Shown here: piece after piece, positions 11,555 through 21,173 of the stretch
How the letters are laid out: every line of letters begins with the position of its first letter
How positions within the stretch are numbered: the first letter of the stretch is position 1
Position numbers and translations under genes: made by a program
Notes under the pieces: model-generated
Told to the model about the DNA's origin: nothing
Seen by the model: only the letters and a program-made list of their open reading frames with translations
Database searches by the model: none
NCBI GenBank assembly: GCA_936450465.1
Contig: OW388296.1
Span: 17,774,526 to 17,838,525 of the forward strand
Source: Gibbula magus
Lineage: Eukaryota > Mollusca > Gastropoda > Trochida > Trochidae
Reading direction: 5' to 3'
Length of the DNA: 64,000 nt

Positions 11555-12600
11555 CATGAACCAGACCGAAGGTCGTGTGTTACCTGATCTTCATTGTCAA
11601 CATCTGTTGTCGCTAATGGGTACCTTTGAAGAATGAGGTTGTGTAGAATACAGGCACACATGGTTGATCGTCTGTGGGTGTTGTTGCAAGGAAGTAGATA
11701 AATATCTGAACCTGAAGGATAATATAATCTAATAATTACAGATACAAAGAAACGTTAACGACTTACAAAACATATCAAAACATTAGTCTTGTTATCATCA
11801 TTAAGACAATGCCATTATAAAGCTATACAAAGTTATAAAACATATCAACATGCTTACCTTTGAGACAAGATCCCAAATGCATTCTCTACAACACGCCGAG
11901 CACGAGACAACCAGTAGCTGTAAATGAGCTCCCTTTGATCCAGTGACCGTTGTGAGTAGGGTTTCATGAGCCATGTTTTCAGTGCAAAGGCGTCGTCGGC
12001 AACAAAGTGGTAGGGGACAGGTTGTCATCATTGGGTAGGGAAACGGGTGGAGGCAGTCTGGCTCTCTTGTTCTCAACAGCTTCATGTAACGTACAGTTGC
12101 TCCATGTAATCAGAAGCTCCACCTTCCGCTCCAACATCAAGGTACAGAAATTGGTACCCAGCATCCACCACAACTTCCCAATGCAAGGCATAACTCTTGC
12201 CAGTCTCCATTCCTGGCTGATTTAGGCCTTGCAGTATTTCCTTAAGAAATCTGTGTTTAGAAATCCAGGCCCGCTATGCATTTCCAGTGCAGCGATTCAC
12301 TGTCTCGACACAAGAAAGCGAGGGAAATACCGCTAGGGTTAAATCAGCCAGTAATGCAGACTTGCAAGAGTTATGCCTTGCGTTTGGAAGTTGCATCCAC
12401 CACTGCAAGGAGCACGATGCTATGAAAGTTCTTGTAGTTAAAGTAGAAGGATCCATCCGAGGGGGGTTTCTTCATACCAACATGCTTGCCGTCAACGGCT
12501 CTAAGACAGTTATGGCCCCGAAGGGGCGAGATGATTATTTTTAACGAATCCACTGCCCTGAATGCATTCTCTATCTTAATCCATGTATGACTTCACGAAA
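11555..12600 (-). pseudogene. PIF/Harbinger (HARBI1-like) transposase, with intron, split by a MITE
   Basis: Minus-strand remnant of a Harbinger transposase, the DDE nuclease of PIF/Harbinger elements. From high to low coordinates: [19 protein letters not shown] carries the first catalytic Asp, then [20 protein letters not shown] after removing the MITE at 12171-12393. CTLHEAVENKRARLPPP follows in a shifted frame, then [20 protein letters not shown] and [16 protein letters not shown] in a third frame. A donor (CAAAG|GTAAGC at about 11857) and an acceptor (CCTTCAG| at about 11717) join SQR to FRYLSTSLQQHPQTI, so an ancestral intron appears preserved. The end reads CACILYNLILQRYPL after another frameshift. 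The far end abuts the 37-bp satellite. At least three frameshifts plus the MITE make it nonfunctional. Confidence 0.88.
12171..12393. mobile_element. 223-bp MITE, copy 2, inside the Harbinger pseudogene
   Basis: Same family and length as 2939-3161, with CAACTTCCCAATGCAAGG at the left end and the complementary right end. The 9-bp duplication catccacca lies at 12162-12170 and 12394-12402. Removing the element and one duplicate restores continuous transposase coding across the join (LLAVVD|AGYQFL). This confirms the boundaries and shows the MITE came after the Harbinger insertion. Confidence 0.95.
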
Positions 12601-12867
12601 CACGCATATGTGATTATTTTAGATTTGAAACAATAAATTTCAATTATGGAATACCAAAATCAATTATTTTGCAAATGTCGGTGCTCATTTATCGGATATG
12701 GTACAAGTAGCTGCGACCCTCATGAAATGGATTCTTCCACGCACGTGCAGCGCAACACTTCCACGCGAAGCGAAGTGATTGACGACTGAAATTCTGCCTT
12801 TCCATGCCTTCCGTGCCTTGAATAGAACGTTGGATTCTTACTGACAAACAATCCTAAGGTTTCTAAC
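12600..12867. other. Non-coding stretch
   Basis: No gene or repeat was recognised. The 5' coding part of the Harbinger transposase is not evident here. Confidence 0.5.
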
Positions 12868-12945
12868 AGCATCGTGTGGCCTAATGGTTAGAAGCGCTGA
12901 CTACCAAGCGAAGGGTTGCATGTTCGAGTCCAGGTTCATGCATTA
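12868..12945 (+). repeat. tRNA-like sequence, probable SINE head or tRNA relic
   Basis: The order GTGGCCTAATGGTTAGAAGCG (box A-like), a spacer, then GTTCGAGTCC (box B-like) is the internal RNA polymerase III promoter layout of tRNA genes and tRNA-derived SINEs. A fully paired cloverleaf was not evident and the ends do not pair well, so a functional tRNA is unlikely. Confidence 0.45.
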
Positions 12946-13177
12946 CAAAAATTAACTTGTCTAGTTGAGAGATATTTTTAGATCCTATTCATGTCCACTG
13001 AGACAAAAATACATCAGTTTCGAAAAATGTACTCGATTAGCCATTACTGAAAATGTCTAAACCTAACACCCCTCCTGACTGGGACAGTTGATTCCTAAAT
13101 AATAATCAACTGAAAACACAGTAGAGTGACGTCATTACCATGGATTAAGTCAGTTTGATCTTTATACGAGTACATCA

Positions 13178-13398
13178 GGGCTCTGTTCCATAACATCCAT
13201 AACAGCGAGCGCTTATAATCGCTAATTGATCGCTACATTAAACCTCTCTTGAACGCGGTTGCTCAATGTAGCGCTACGTAGCAAAGCGAGCAAACTTCGA
13301 GGAAGTGCACCGTATCGTTCAGGGGAGAATGAGCTCTACTTGAGCACTACATTGAGCGATCAGCAATTATAAGCGCTCGCTGTTATGGAACGGAGCCC
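13178..13398. mobile_element. 221-bp foldback MITE
   Basis: The left end GGGCTCTGTTCCATAAC matches the reverse complement of the right end (GGGCTCCGTTCCATAAC). The arms continue through CAGCGAGCGCTTATAAT and its complement, giving inverted repeats of roughly 45-55 bp with a small indel. The centre carries recurring GCGCTACGTAGC and AGCGAGC words. No clear target duplication was seen and it has no coding capacity. Confidence 0.78.
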
Positions 13399-14514
13399 AG
13401 ATCTACACTTTTTACCAACTGTTTACAAATTTATGAAGATGATACCAGTAAAACATTGAATGGAATGAGAGGTTAATATCTATTTTACCATACACCGACC
13501 TAGCTTTTGTATGCTTCAAGGCCAAAAGACGACACCTTTTACACTCGTGATACTTAATTGTTGTTTACAAACTTTCATCTGACTATTGTATTTATGTGTA
13601 TCCCATATATCACTTAGTGTGTCGGGTAACTTCGTACGATTTGGACATGGTATATTTAATTTACTATAGAAGACATCACTTTTGTTGAGGCATGTATCAT
13701 GGTTTTCAATAGTCCAGGAGGATCTATCTATAGTGATCTAGTGTCTATGTTTGAAACTACTAATCATTCAGTTCTTATATTAGTCTGATCAGTTAGTTTG
13801 TATACGTTTCTCAATCAAGATATTAAAACAAAATGGTCCATTTGACGCTACATGTTTCTGAATATTGAATAGTAAAGCGTGCATAAAATCCCCCATAATC
13901 ACCCGAAGTGTTCAGAAATCTACCAAACCGGAGATCTGTAACAGGGGATCAAATCGGCTCGAATCAATGTGCATTCCATTATCTTTAGTGATATTGTTAT
14001 ACGTGCATCAGTAATTTGAATGGCTTTAATTGGTATTAAAATGCTATTACTGCAGTGTATTATAACAGTATGTCAACCAGAAATATGTCGGTCCGTCTGT
14101 ACGTCCAGTACACTACCAGATAACCAATACACGAAATTCACTTGGTCTTGGTCCACAGCATATGTTCTCATATTGCTTAGAAATATCCTTGGAAAGACAT
14201 ATATACGATATACCCTATCCTATTAATAAATAAAAGGTGGGTAGGATATATACGGATATACAAATCCTTTCATACAAGATACGCGCCACTGCATTTGCAT
14301 CTTGATACCAAGCCATTTTCCCACACTATCTTCAAGCAAATGGACGATGCTGTTCTATTTTTCTTCTTTTTCAACATTAAACGTCCTTGGGCTCTCATAT
14401 AACGCTCCCTGTAAAGAACATTTTAATATCAAACGACTTTTGCAAGCAAGCAACGTCAGTTCAGAAAGATTGCCAAAACCTTCATTTCAGTTGCCACCCA
14501 GTGCCTGTATCAGT
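13399..14514. other. Non-coding stretch
   Basis: About 1.1 kb of AT-rich DNA. Small frames at 14020-14226 and 14302-14544 have no recognisable domain and are probably chance. There are some TATATACG words around 14190-14260. Confidence 0.5.
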
Positions 14515-14518
14515 TTAA

Positions 14519-14715
14519 AGGGACAGTGCGATGAGGAATGCTGATGAACGTGTCTGCTAACGAGTTATGCTTCGCTTCACTGTCTACATGCAGTAGTTTT
14601 TATTACTTATTACTTCAATTGTCTGAAAGTTAGGGTCTGTGACTCTTTATCAGACACGTTAATCAGCATAGGTACATACATCTGATCTCATAATTATCAT
14701 CAACGTGGTGTCCCT
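14519..14715. mobile_element. 197-bp MITE with TTAA target sites
   Basis: The element is flanked by TTAA (14515-14518 and 14716-14719), with AGGGACA at the left and TGTCCCT at the right. Inner inverted segments GCTGATGAACGTGTCTG and CAGACACGTTAATCAGC strengthen the foldback. Half of a related copy lies at 29190-29284. TTAA target use is characteristic of piggyBac and Kolobok superfamilies; which one applies is undetermined. Confidence 0.75.
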
Positions 14716-14719
14716 TTAA

Positions 14720-15245
14720 GGATTAAGCCTTTGGGTAATCAACAACGTTCAACTATGTATGTACCAGAGCAACATCGCTTATCTTTGCCAGCAATGTGCA
14801 TTTCTTAGTCTAAACATGTTTCCCTATTTTAAAAATAAATAAGTGCCTGTTTGTCTTGCTAAATAAAAGTAAATGATTTGTTGAACATTTCCCATAAATC
14901 CAACCTGATATGAGGCTATCAACCAATTATCAATGTGGGTCATCTTGCATCTTGAAGGTTTAATTTTTATTTTTAAACGATGTGAGATGGAAGCATAAGA
15001 TTCATCGCTGTTTAAATACGGTTTTCCAACCTAAGAGAAAACAACATATCTACCTTTCAACATAATGCAGCCTAATAAAGATGCAGCTTAATGGTGTTTT
15101 ATCTGTTCTGGTGATCTCTATCTTTGTGAAGCAAAGTTCAATGGATATAAATTACCTAGTCTATGTTTGTGAAGGTGAGGTGACTTGGAGTTTAACGCCA
15201 CTTTCAAGAGCATTTCACTTATATCAAGCCTGTTAGTGTTACTGC
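14720..15245. other. Non-coding stretch
   Basis: AT-rich sequence preceding the homopurine array; nothing recognised. Confidence 0.55.
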
Positions 15246-17248
15246 AGAGGGAGATAGGGAGAAAGGGAGAAAAGAGGGAGAAAGGAGGGAGAAAGGAGGG
15301 AGAAAAGAGGGAGAAAGGAGGGTGAAAAGAGGGAGAAAGGAGGTAGAAAAGAGGGGGGAAGAGGGAGAGAGGGAGAGAGGAGGGAGAAAAGATGGAGAAA
15401 GGAGAGAGAAAAGAGGGAGAAAAGATGGAGAAAGGAGGGAGAAAAGAGGGAGAAAGGAGGGAGAAAAGAGGGAGAAAGGAGGGAGAAAAGAGGGAGAAAG
15501 GAGGGAGAAAAGAGGGAGAAAGGAGGGAGAAAAGAGGGAGAAAGGAGGGAGAAAAGAGGGAGAAAAGATGGAGAAAGGAGGGAGAAAGGAGGGAGAAAGG
15601 AGGGAGAAAAGAGGGAGAAAGGAGGGAGAAAAGAGGGAGAAAGGAGGGAGAAAAGAGGGAGAAAGGAGGGAGAAAGGAGGGAGAAAGGAGGGAGAAAGGG
15701 AGAAAGGAGGGAGAAAAGAGGAAGAAAGGAGGGAGAAAAGAGGGAGAAAGGAGGGAGAAAAAAGGGAGAAAGGAGGGAGAAAAGAGGGAGAAAAGAGGGA
15801 GAAAGGAGGGAGAAAGGAGGGAGGAAGGAGGGAGAAAAGAGGGAGAAAGGAGGTAGAAAAGAGGGAGAAAAGAGGGAGAAAAGAGGGAGAGAGGGAGAAA
15901 GGAGGGAGAAAAGATGGAGAAAGGAGGGAGAAAAGAGGGAGAAAGGAGGGAGAAAAGAGGGAGAAAGGAGGGAGAAAAGAGGGAGAAAGGAGGGAGAAAA
16001 GAGGGAGAAAGGAGGGAGAAAAGAGAGAGAAAGGAGGAAGAAAAGAGGGAGAAAGGAGGGAGAAAGGAGGGAGAAAAGAGGGAGAAAGGAGGCAGAAAAG
16101 AGGGAGAAAGGAGGCAGAAAGGAGGGAGAAAAGAGGGAGAAAGGAGGGAGAAAAGAGGGAGAAAGGAGGGAGAGAGGGAGAAAAGAGGGAGAAAGGAGGG
16201 AGAAAAGAGGGAGAAAGGAGGGAGAAAAGTGGGAGAAAAGAGGGAGAAAAGAGGGAGAAAGGAGGGAGAAAGGAGGGAGAAAAGAGGGAGAAAGGAGGTA
16301 GAAAAGAGGGAGAAAAAAGGGAGAGAGGGAGAAAGGAGGGAGAAAAGAGGGAGAAAGGAGGCAGAAAAGAGGGAGAAAGGAGGCAGAAAGGAGGGAGAAA
16401 AGAGGGAGAAAGGAGGGAGAAAAGAGGGAGAAAGGAGGGAGAGAGGGAGAAAAGAGGGAGAAAGGAGGGAGAAAAGAGGGAGAAAGGAGGGAGAAAAGAG
16501 GGAGAAAAGAGGGAGAAAAGAGGGAGAAAGGAGGGAGAAAGGAGGGAGAAAAGAGGGAGAAAGGAGGTAGAAAAGAGGGAGAAAAAAGGGAGAGAGGGAG
16601 AAAGGAGGGAGAAAAGAGGGAGAAAGGAGGGAGTAAGGAGGGAGAAAGGAGGGAGAAAGGAGGGAGAAAAGAGGGAGAAAGGAGGGAGAAAGGAGGAGAA
16701 AGGAGGGAGAAAAGAGGGAGAAAAGAGGGAGAAAGGAGGGAGAAAAGAGGGAGAAAGGAGGGAGAAAAGAGGGAGAAAAGAGGGAGAAAGGAAGGAGAAA
16801 AGATGGAGAAAGGAGGTAGAAAAGAGGGAGAAAAGAGGGAGAGAGGGAGAAAGGAGGGAGAAAAGATGGAGAAAGGAGGGAGAAAGGAGGGAGAAAAGAG
16901 GGAGAAAGGAGGGAGAGAGGGAGAAAAGAGGGAGGAAGGAGGGAGAAAAGAGGGAGAAAGGAGGGAGAAAGGAGGAAGAAAAGAGGTAGAAAAGAGGGAG
17001 AAAAGAGGGAGAAAAGATGGAGAAAGGAGGGAGAAAAGATGGAGAAAGGAGGGAGAAAAGAGGGAGAAAGGAGGGAGAAAGGAGGGAGAAAAGAGGGAGA
17101 AAAGATGAAGAAAGGAGGTAGAAAGGAGGGAGAAAAGAGGGAGAAAGGAGGGAAAAAAGAGGGAGAAAGGAGGGAGAAAAGAGGGAGAAAGGAGGGAGAA
17201 AAGAGGGAGAAAGGAGTGAGAAAAGAGGGAGAAAGGAGGGAGAAAAGA
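15246..17248 (+). repeat. Homopurine 11/22-bp minisatellite (GGAGAAAGGAG/GGAGAAAAGAG)
   Basis: About 2 kb in which the plus strand is almost entirely A and G. The basic unit is 11 bp, alternating GGAGAAAGGAG and GGAGAAAAGAG to give a 22-bp dimer. Rare pyrimidines (gatgga, aggtag, ggcag, agtggg) act as markers. The marker pairs ggcag...ggcag and aggtag...aaaaaaggg recur 269 bp apart (16091/16360 and 16292/16561), showing a higher-order duplication. Long frames on both strands (555 codons plus, 785 codons minus, Ser/Leu/Pro/Phe-rich) are artefacts of the repeat. Such polypurine mirror-like tracts can form triplex DNA and often break assemblies, as here. Confidence 0.96.
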
Positions 17249-17448
17249 NNNNNNNNNNNNNNNNNNNNNNNNNNNNNNNNNNNNNNNNNNNNNNNNNNNN
17301 NNNNNNNNNNNNNNNNNNNNNNNNNNNNNNNNNNNNNNNNNNNNNNNNNNNNNNNNNNNNNNNNNNNNNNNNNNNNNNNNNNNNNNNNNNNNNNNNNNNN
17401 NNNNNNNNNNNNNNNNNNNNNNNNNNNNNNNNNNNNNNNNNNNNNNNN
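17249..17448. other. Assembly gap (200 N)
   Basis: Exactly 200 unresolved bases follow directly on the homopurine array. A round number suggests a placeholder, so the true array length is unknown. Confidence 0.99.
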
Positions 17449-17668
17449 TTTATTACTCAACCGTGGTGAGATCACTCATTAGATAACAATGAGTTGGTTA
17501 CACACGTGTGATACCACCGCGTGCTGCTGTAACGTCATAATCGGCGTGTGACTTCACAGTCGTATTTGGTTGATGTCATAATGTAAGCCGCGCGATTGCA
17601 ATAGCAAAAGCGTCGCTAAAAACGACATTCTTGCAATTCAGCGCTATTTACATCATTGAGTAATAAAT
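17449..17668. mobile_element. Foldback candidate with TTTATTACTCAA ends
   Basis: TTTATTACTCAA at 17449 and its complement TTGAGTAATAAA near 17657-17668 enclose about 220 bp with CG-rich words (accaccgcgtgc, gccgcgcgattgc). The left end touches the assembly gap, so it may be incomplete. No coding potential. Confidence 0.5.
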
Positions 17669-17671
17669 AAA

Positions 17672-17814
17672 ATACTAAACTCGGTCCCGTTTGATAACAT
17701 GTTTATGAAACTCGTGAATGGCATTGGTATTTAACTCGCTTTCGCTCGTTAAAATACCAAACCATTCACTCATTTCATAAACATGTTATCAAACGTGACA
17801 TCGTTTAGTATTCT
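17672..17814. repeat. 143-bp hairpin with CTCGCTTTCGCTCG loop
   Basis: The arms run ACTAAAC..GTTTGATAACATGTTTATGAAA and back through TTTCATAAACATGTTATCAAAC..GTTTAGTA, with AACTCGCTTTCGCTCGTT as the loop. This is a small foldback element. It has no target duplication that I can define. Confidence 0.7.
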
Positions 17815-17817
17815 ATA

Positions 17818-17893
17818 TTTATCAGACCCTTGTTAGTGTTTATCAAACTCACCTACGGCTCGTTGGATAAACACTAACACGGGTCTGATAAAT
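17818..17893. repeat. 76-bp hairpin with CTCACCTACGGCTCG loop
   Basis: The arms TTATCAGACCCTTGTTAGTG/TTTATC and the complementary GATAAACACTAACACGGGTC enclose the loop. It lies directly beside the preceding hairpin and has the same design (long AT-rich stem, short GC-rich loop built from CTCG words), suggesting a related mechanism. Confidence 0.7.
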
Positions 17894-18039
17894 TACGATG
17901 TCAACATCCACTGAATGTTATAACTTATAATATACTGATCTTCAGGCATAGCAAACCATGCGAACTACAGCAAGTCAGGACAGTAGGTTGTCACTCAACT
18001 AGTCTGGTATTACCCTTGCACAGTTAGTTATAGACCCAC

Positions 18040-18127
18040 CTGCACAGAAGACCCCTGGGACTTCGCTACGGATGACCAGCGTCCGAACACTCGGGTCAAA
18101 CCTTACTTTCTGTAAACTGTCAACTAG
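18040..18127 (-). CDS. AUH-like enoyl-CoA hydratase exon (partial)
   Basis: This single internal exon of 88 bp reads on the minus strand from 18127 to 18040. It encodes LVDSLQKVRFDPSVRTLVIR followed by SEVPGVFCAG. The phrase SEVPGVFCAG is the conserved crotonase-fold segment that, in AUH-type enoyl-CoA hydratases, precedes the acyl-CoA binding/oxyanion-hole region. AUH is mitochondrial 3-methylglutaconyl-CoA hydratase of leucine breakdown, and also binds AU-rich RNA. The acceptor (CTCTTCTTTCAG|) and donor (GTGCAG|GTGGGT) are canonical, and the exon starts in phase 0 and ends after the first base of a Gly codon. Neighbouring exons were not found in this window, so the gene would have long introns. 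ECHDC2-type paralogues are an alternative, although SEVPG favours AUH. Confidence 0.72.
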
Positions 18128-18199
18128 CTGAAAGAAGAGGATGATACAAACAGTTACATACACACCTGGTGAACTGTGCAGCATGTTTATTAAAATACT

Positions 18200-19150
18200 A
18201 AAACAACTTTATAGTGGGTATTAACAGTATCCAGTCTAGAATCAAAAGGGGGGGTTTGGGGGATTTATCACCCCTTCGTGCAGAAAAGAGGAACGATTTT
18301 GAAGTAAATCGGTGAGGAATAGCATTACTTTCTAAGGTAGGGATAAAGTTACAATGTCTGACAGTTCCCCACATTGTTTTCTTAAAAGAGGCTATCTAAA
18401 CATTTTCAGATTGGGTCCTGCAAAAGCACAACCTAGATTGAACAGTGTATTTATTTATTGTACAGAGCGTTTTTTATTGTTTGAAGACTACCAAAAAGAG
18501 AAGTGTTTATGTTTACCTTACCATACTGATGATGTTTCTTCCCATTGAATTTCTAGCTTTGAACCTGCGCATTGAAAACACCACAATCCCTGAAACATCC
18601 AAGAAAACATCTCCATACAGTGAACTGTAGCAAATGATAGCAGTGGGTTTCATTAAGGTGTTCATTTTTAGAACCGACTCATAATTTGGTTTCAAATATG
18701 CCTGTATGATAGGTTTAAGACATTTTAAATTTCAATGTTTTATAGAGAGAACTTGCGGTGGTCGGTGACAGCAGAACCTTTGTAATCTTTTACAAGCAAA
18801 TAAAATTATGGCAAATTATACATTAAGGTCCTGAAATGGCTGAATGCTTTGAAATCATGTAATTAATAGTTTGTATTTTTTTCAATAGCTGTTGAAAAAC
18901 ATATATAAGCTTGTCAACAGCCAACATATTTCAGTTTAAATATTTTCCAAAACGTTTCCATAGCAATAGGATTGTGTTGATTTAAATGTAGATAGATCGT
19001 GGGTGTCATTGTAACTTGTAACAATGTAACTTGATATGCAACTCTGCTATTGAATATTTGTGTATTTCTTTCTTCAAATATAATATTGTAATGTGTTTAT
19101 TTTTTGCCAAACATTTTCAATGACAGCATAACGCTTTTTGAAATCTCACA
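18200..19150. other. Probable intron or intergenic DNA
   Basis: No further AUH-like exon was recognised. Small frames around 18354-18695 show no family resemblance. A G run lies near 18249. Confidence 0.5.
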
Positions 19151-19153
19151 TTA

Positions 19154-19300
19154 CAGACAGACAGACAGACAGACAGACAGAATATTTTATTACAGTCTCA
19201 CCTTGTACATCTGATTTACATATTATATAAAATGTGGGTAAAAATATACAAGCCACTCCTTCAGGAGTTACGAGAGACTATTTAAAGACAAAGTCATATA
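19154..19300 (-). mobile_element. LINE 3' end with (CTGT)n tail
   Basis: On the minus strand the sequence runs ACTCCTGAAGGAGTGGCTTG, then a UTR-like AT stretch, then AATAAAATATT (polyadenylation-like) followed by CTGT repeats at 19180-19154. The order of stable short hairpin, polyadenylation-like signal and tandem tail matches the 3' ends of the other LINEs in this window. No coding part was found, so it is a severely 5'-truncated copy, with the upstream limit uncertain. Confidence 0.5.
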
Positions 19301-19659
19301 TAGATAAATATAATATTTTAAAACAAAAGTATATGTACATAAACATTCTTAAAATCATACATCAGTAAAAAGGTAATAAATACTTATTTGTATAAATATA
19401 AACGACGTGTATCTAAAATATCCTTGCAGGTTTTGGCCGATATAAGAATCAATAAGGGGTTGGCTAAAACATGACATAACTTTTCATCCTCAGATAAAAC
19501 ATTGAAATAAGGTATAAAATCGTTGCATTTTGTAAAAATAGAGCCATGGGCTCTGTAGCTCATCAGTATTTCATTGATTTATTATCTAAGGTTGAATATC
19601 TAAGTTATCTCAAGTAATACATTGTTAACAAGCAAAATAATATGGGTTTTAGATCATGA

Positions 19660-21173
19660 CCCCTGTGACTCACATTTGGAGTCACAGGGGCACCAATCCT
19701 ACAATCAAGAATCACCTTTGACCAAAGAATCTCTACACCACATTTCTCCTTTCTAGAGCTTTACATATAAACTGGAGAAGAAGATGAAAATAGGTTTTTG
19801 GGTCATGACCCCGTGACCTAGATTGGGGACGAAATCTACAATTTAGAATCCCCATTAGCCACGGAGTCAGCACACAACTTTTCAGCTCTCTAGACCTTTT
19901 GGAACAGGAGAAGATGAAAATAGGTTTTTAAACATGTGACCCCTGTGACCCAAATTGGGGTCATGGTGTCACGAAATCTACAATTTAGAATCCCTATTAG
20001 CCAAGGAGTCTGCACACAACTTTTCAGCTCTCTAGACCTTTTGGAACTGGAGAAGAAGATGAAAATAGGTTTTTAAACATGTGACCCCTGTGACCTCATT
20101 TGGGGTCATGGGGTCACGAAATCTACAATTTTAGAATCCCCATTAGCCAAGGAGTCTGCATACAACTTTTCAGCTCTCTAGACCTTTTGGAACTGGAGAA
20201 GAAGATGAAAATAGGTTTTTAAACATGTGACCCCTGTGACCCCATTTGGGGTCATGGGGTCACAAAATCTACAATTTAGAATCCCCATTAGCCAAGGAGT
20301 CTGCACACAACTCTTAAGCTCTCTACACCTTTTGGAACTGGAGAAGAAGATGAAAATAGGTTTTTAAGGATGTGACCCCTGTGACCCCATTTGGGGTCAT
20401 GGGGTCACGAAATCTACAATTTAGAATCCCCATTAGCCAAGGAGTCTGCACACAACTTTTCAGCTCTCTAGACCTTTTGGAACTGGAGAAGAAGATCAAA
20501 ATAGGTTTATAAGGATGTGACCCCTGTGACCCCATATGGGGTCATGGGGTCACGAAATCTACAATTTAGAATCCCCATTAGCCAAGGAGTCTGCACACAA
20601 CTTTTCAGCTCTATAGACCTTTTGGAACTGGAGAAGAAGATGAAAATAGGTTTTTAAGGATGTGACCCCTGTGACCCCATTTGGGGTCATGGGGTCACGA
20701 AATCTACAATTTAGAATCCCCATTAGCCAAGGAGTCTGCACACAACTTTTCAGCTCTCTAGACCTTTTGGAACTGGAGAAGAAGATCAAAATAGGTTTAT
20801 AAGGATGTGACCCCTGTGACCCCATTTGGGGTCATGGGGTCACGAAATCTACAATTTAGAATCCCCATTAGCCAAGGAGTCTGCACACAACTTTTCAGCT
20901 CTCTAGACCATTTGGAACTGGAGAAGAAGATGAAAATAGGTTTTTCAGGATGTGACCCCTGTGACCCCATTTGGGGTCATGGTGTCACGAAATCTACAAT
21001 TTAGAATCCCCATTGGCCAAGGAGTCTGCACATAAAATTTCAGCTCTGTGGAGTTATTGGTTCGGGAGGATAAGTCGAAAAAGCGAAAAGTTTACGGACG
21101 GATGGACGGACGGACGCCGGACGCCATCCCATGCCATAAGCCCATCGGGCCTTTCAGGCCTGATGAGCTAAAA
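19660..21173 (+). mobile_element. Helitron/pearl-like non-autonomous element with 145-bp tandem core
   Basis: The core is about ten 145-bp units: the anchor gccaaggagt falls at 20146, 20291, 20436, 20581, 20726, 20871 and 21016, with more divergent units before. Each unit contains a palindromic TGACCCC...GGGGTCA block. The core is followed by an (ACGG)n-like tract at 21094-21115. The terminus is a hairpin CATCGGGCC/GGCCTGATG (21143-21165) followed by AGCTAA, matching the Helitron 3' signature of a hairpin then CTRR. Tandem core plus ACGG microsatellite plus 3' hairpin is the arrangement described for bivalve pearl elements (Helitron/Helentron relatives). The 5' end was not located and no Rep/helicase gene is present. 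Confidence 0.8.

Noticed and set aside
8032..11559. 1175-codon open frame (and a 654-codon one at 9263-11227)
   Set aside because: It is the stop-free reading of a 37-bp satellite in all three plus frames; periodicity is 37 residues because 37 is not divisible by 3. No domain, no codon bias evidence.
12868..12945. Functional tRNA gene
   Set aside because: Box A and B-like words are present but the acceptor and anticodon stems do not pair convincingly.
15118..17482. Long frames of 785 (minus) and 555 (plus) codons
   Set aside because: Pure products of a homopurine/homopyrimidine 11-bp minisatellite; the 785-codon frame also runs through the assembly gap.
18513..18695. Minus-strand frame as a second AUH-like exon
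   Set aside because: The translated residues show no crotonase motif and no splice sites fit.
19660..21004. Small frames in the 145-bp repeats (e.g. 20323-20535, 20559-20825)
   Set aside because: They repeat with the 145-bp unit in shifting frames and have no recognisable domain.
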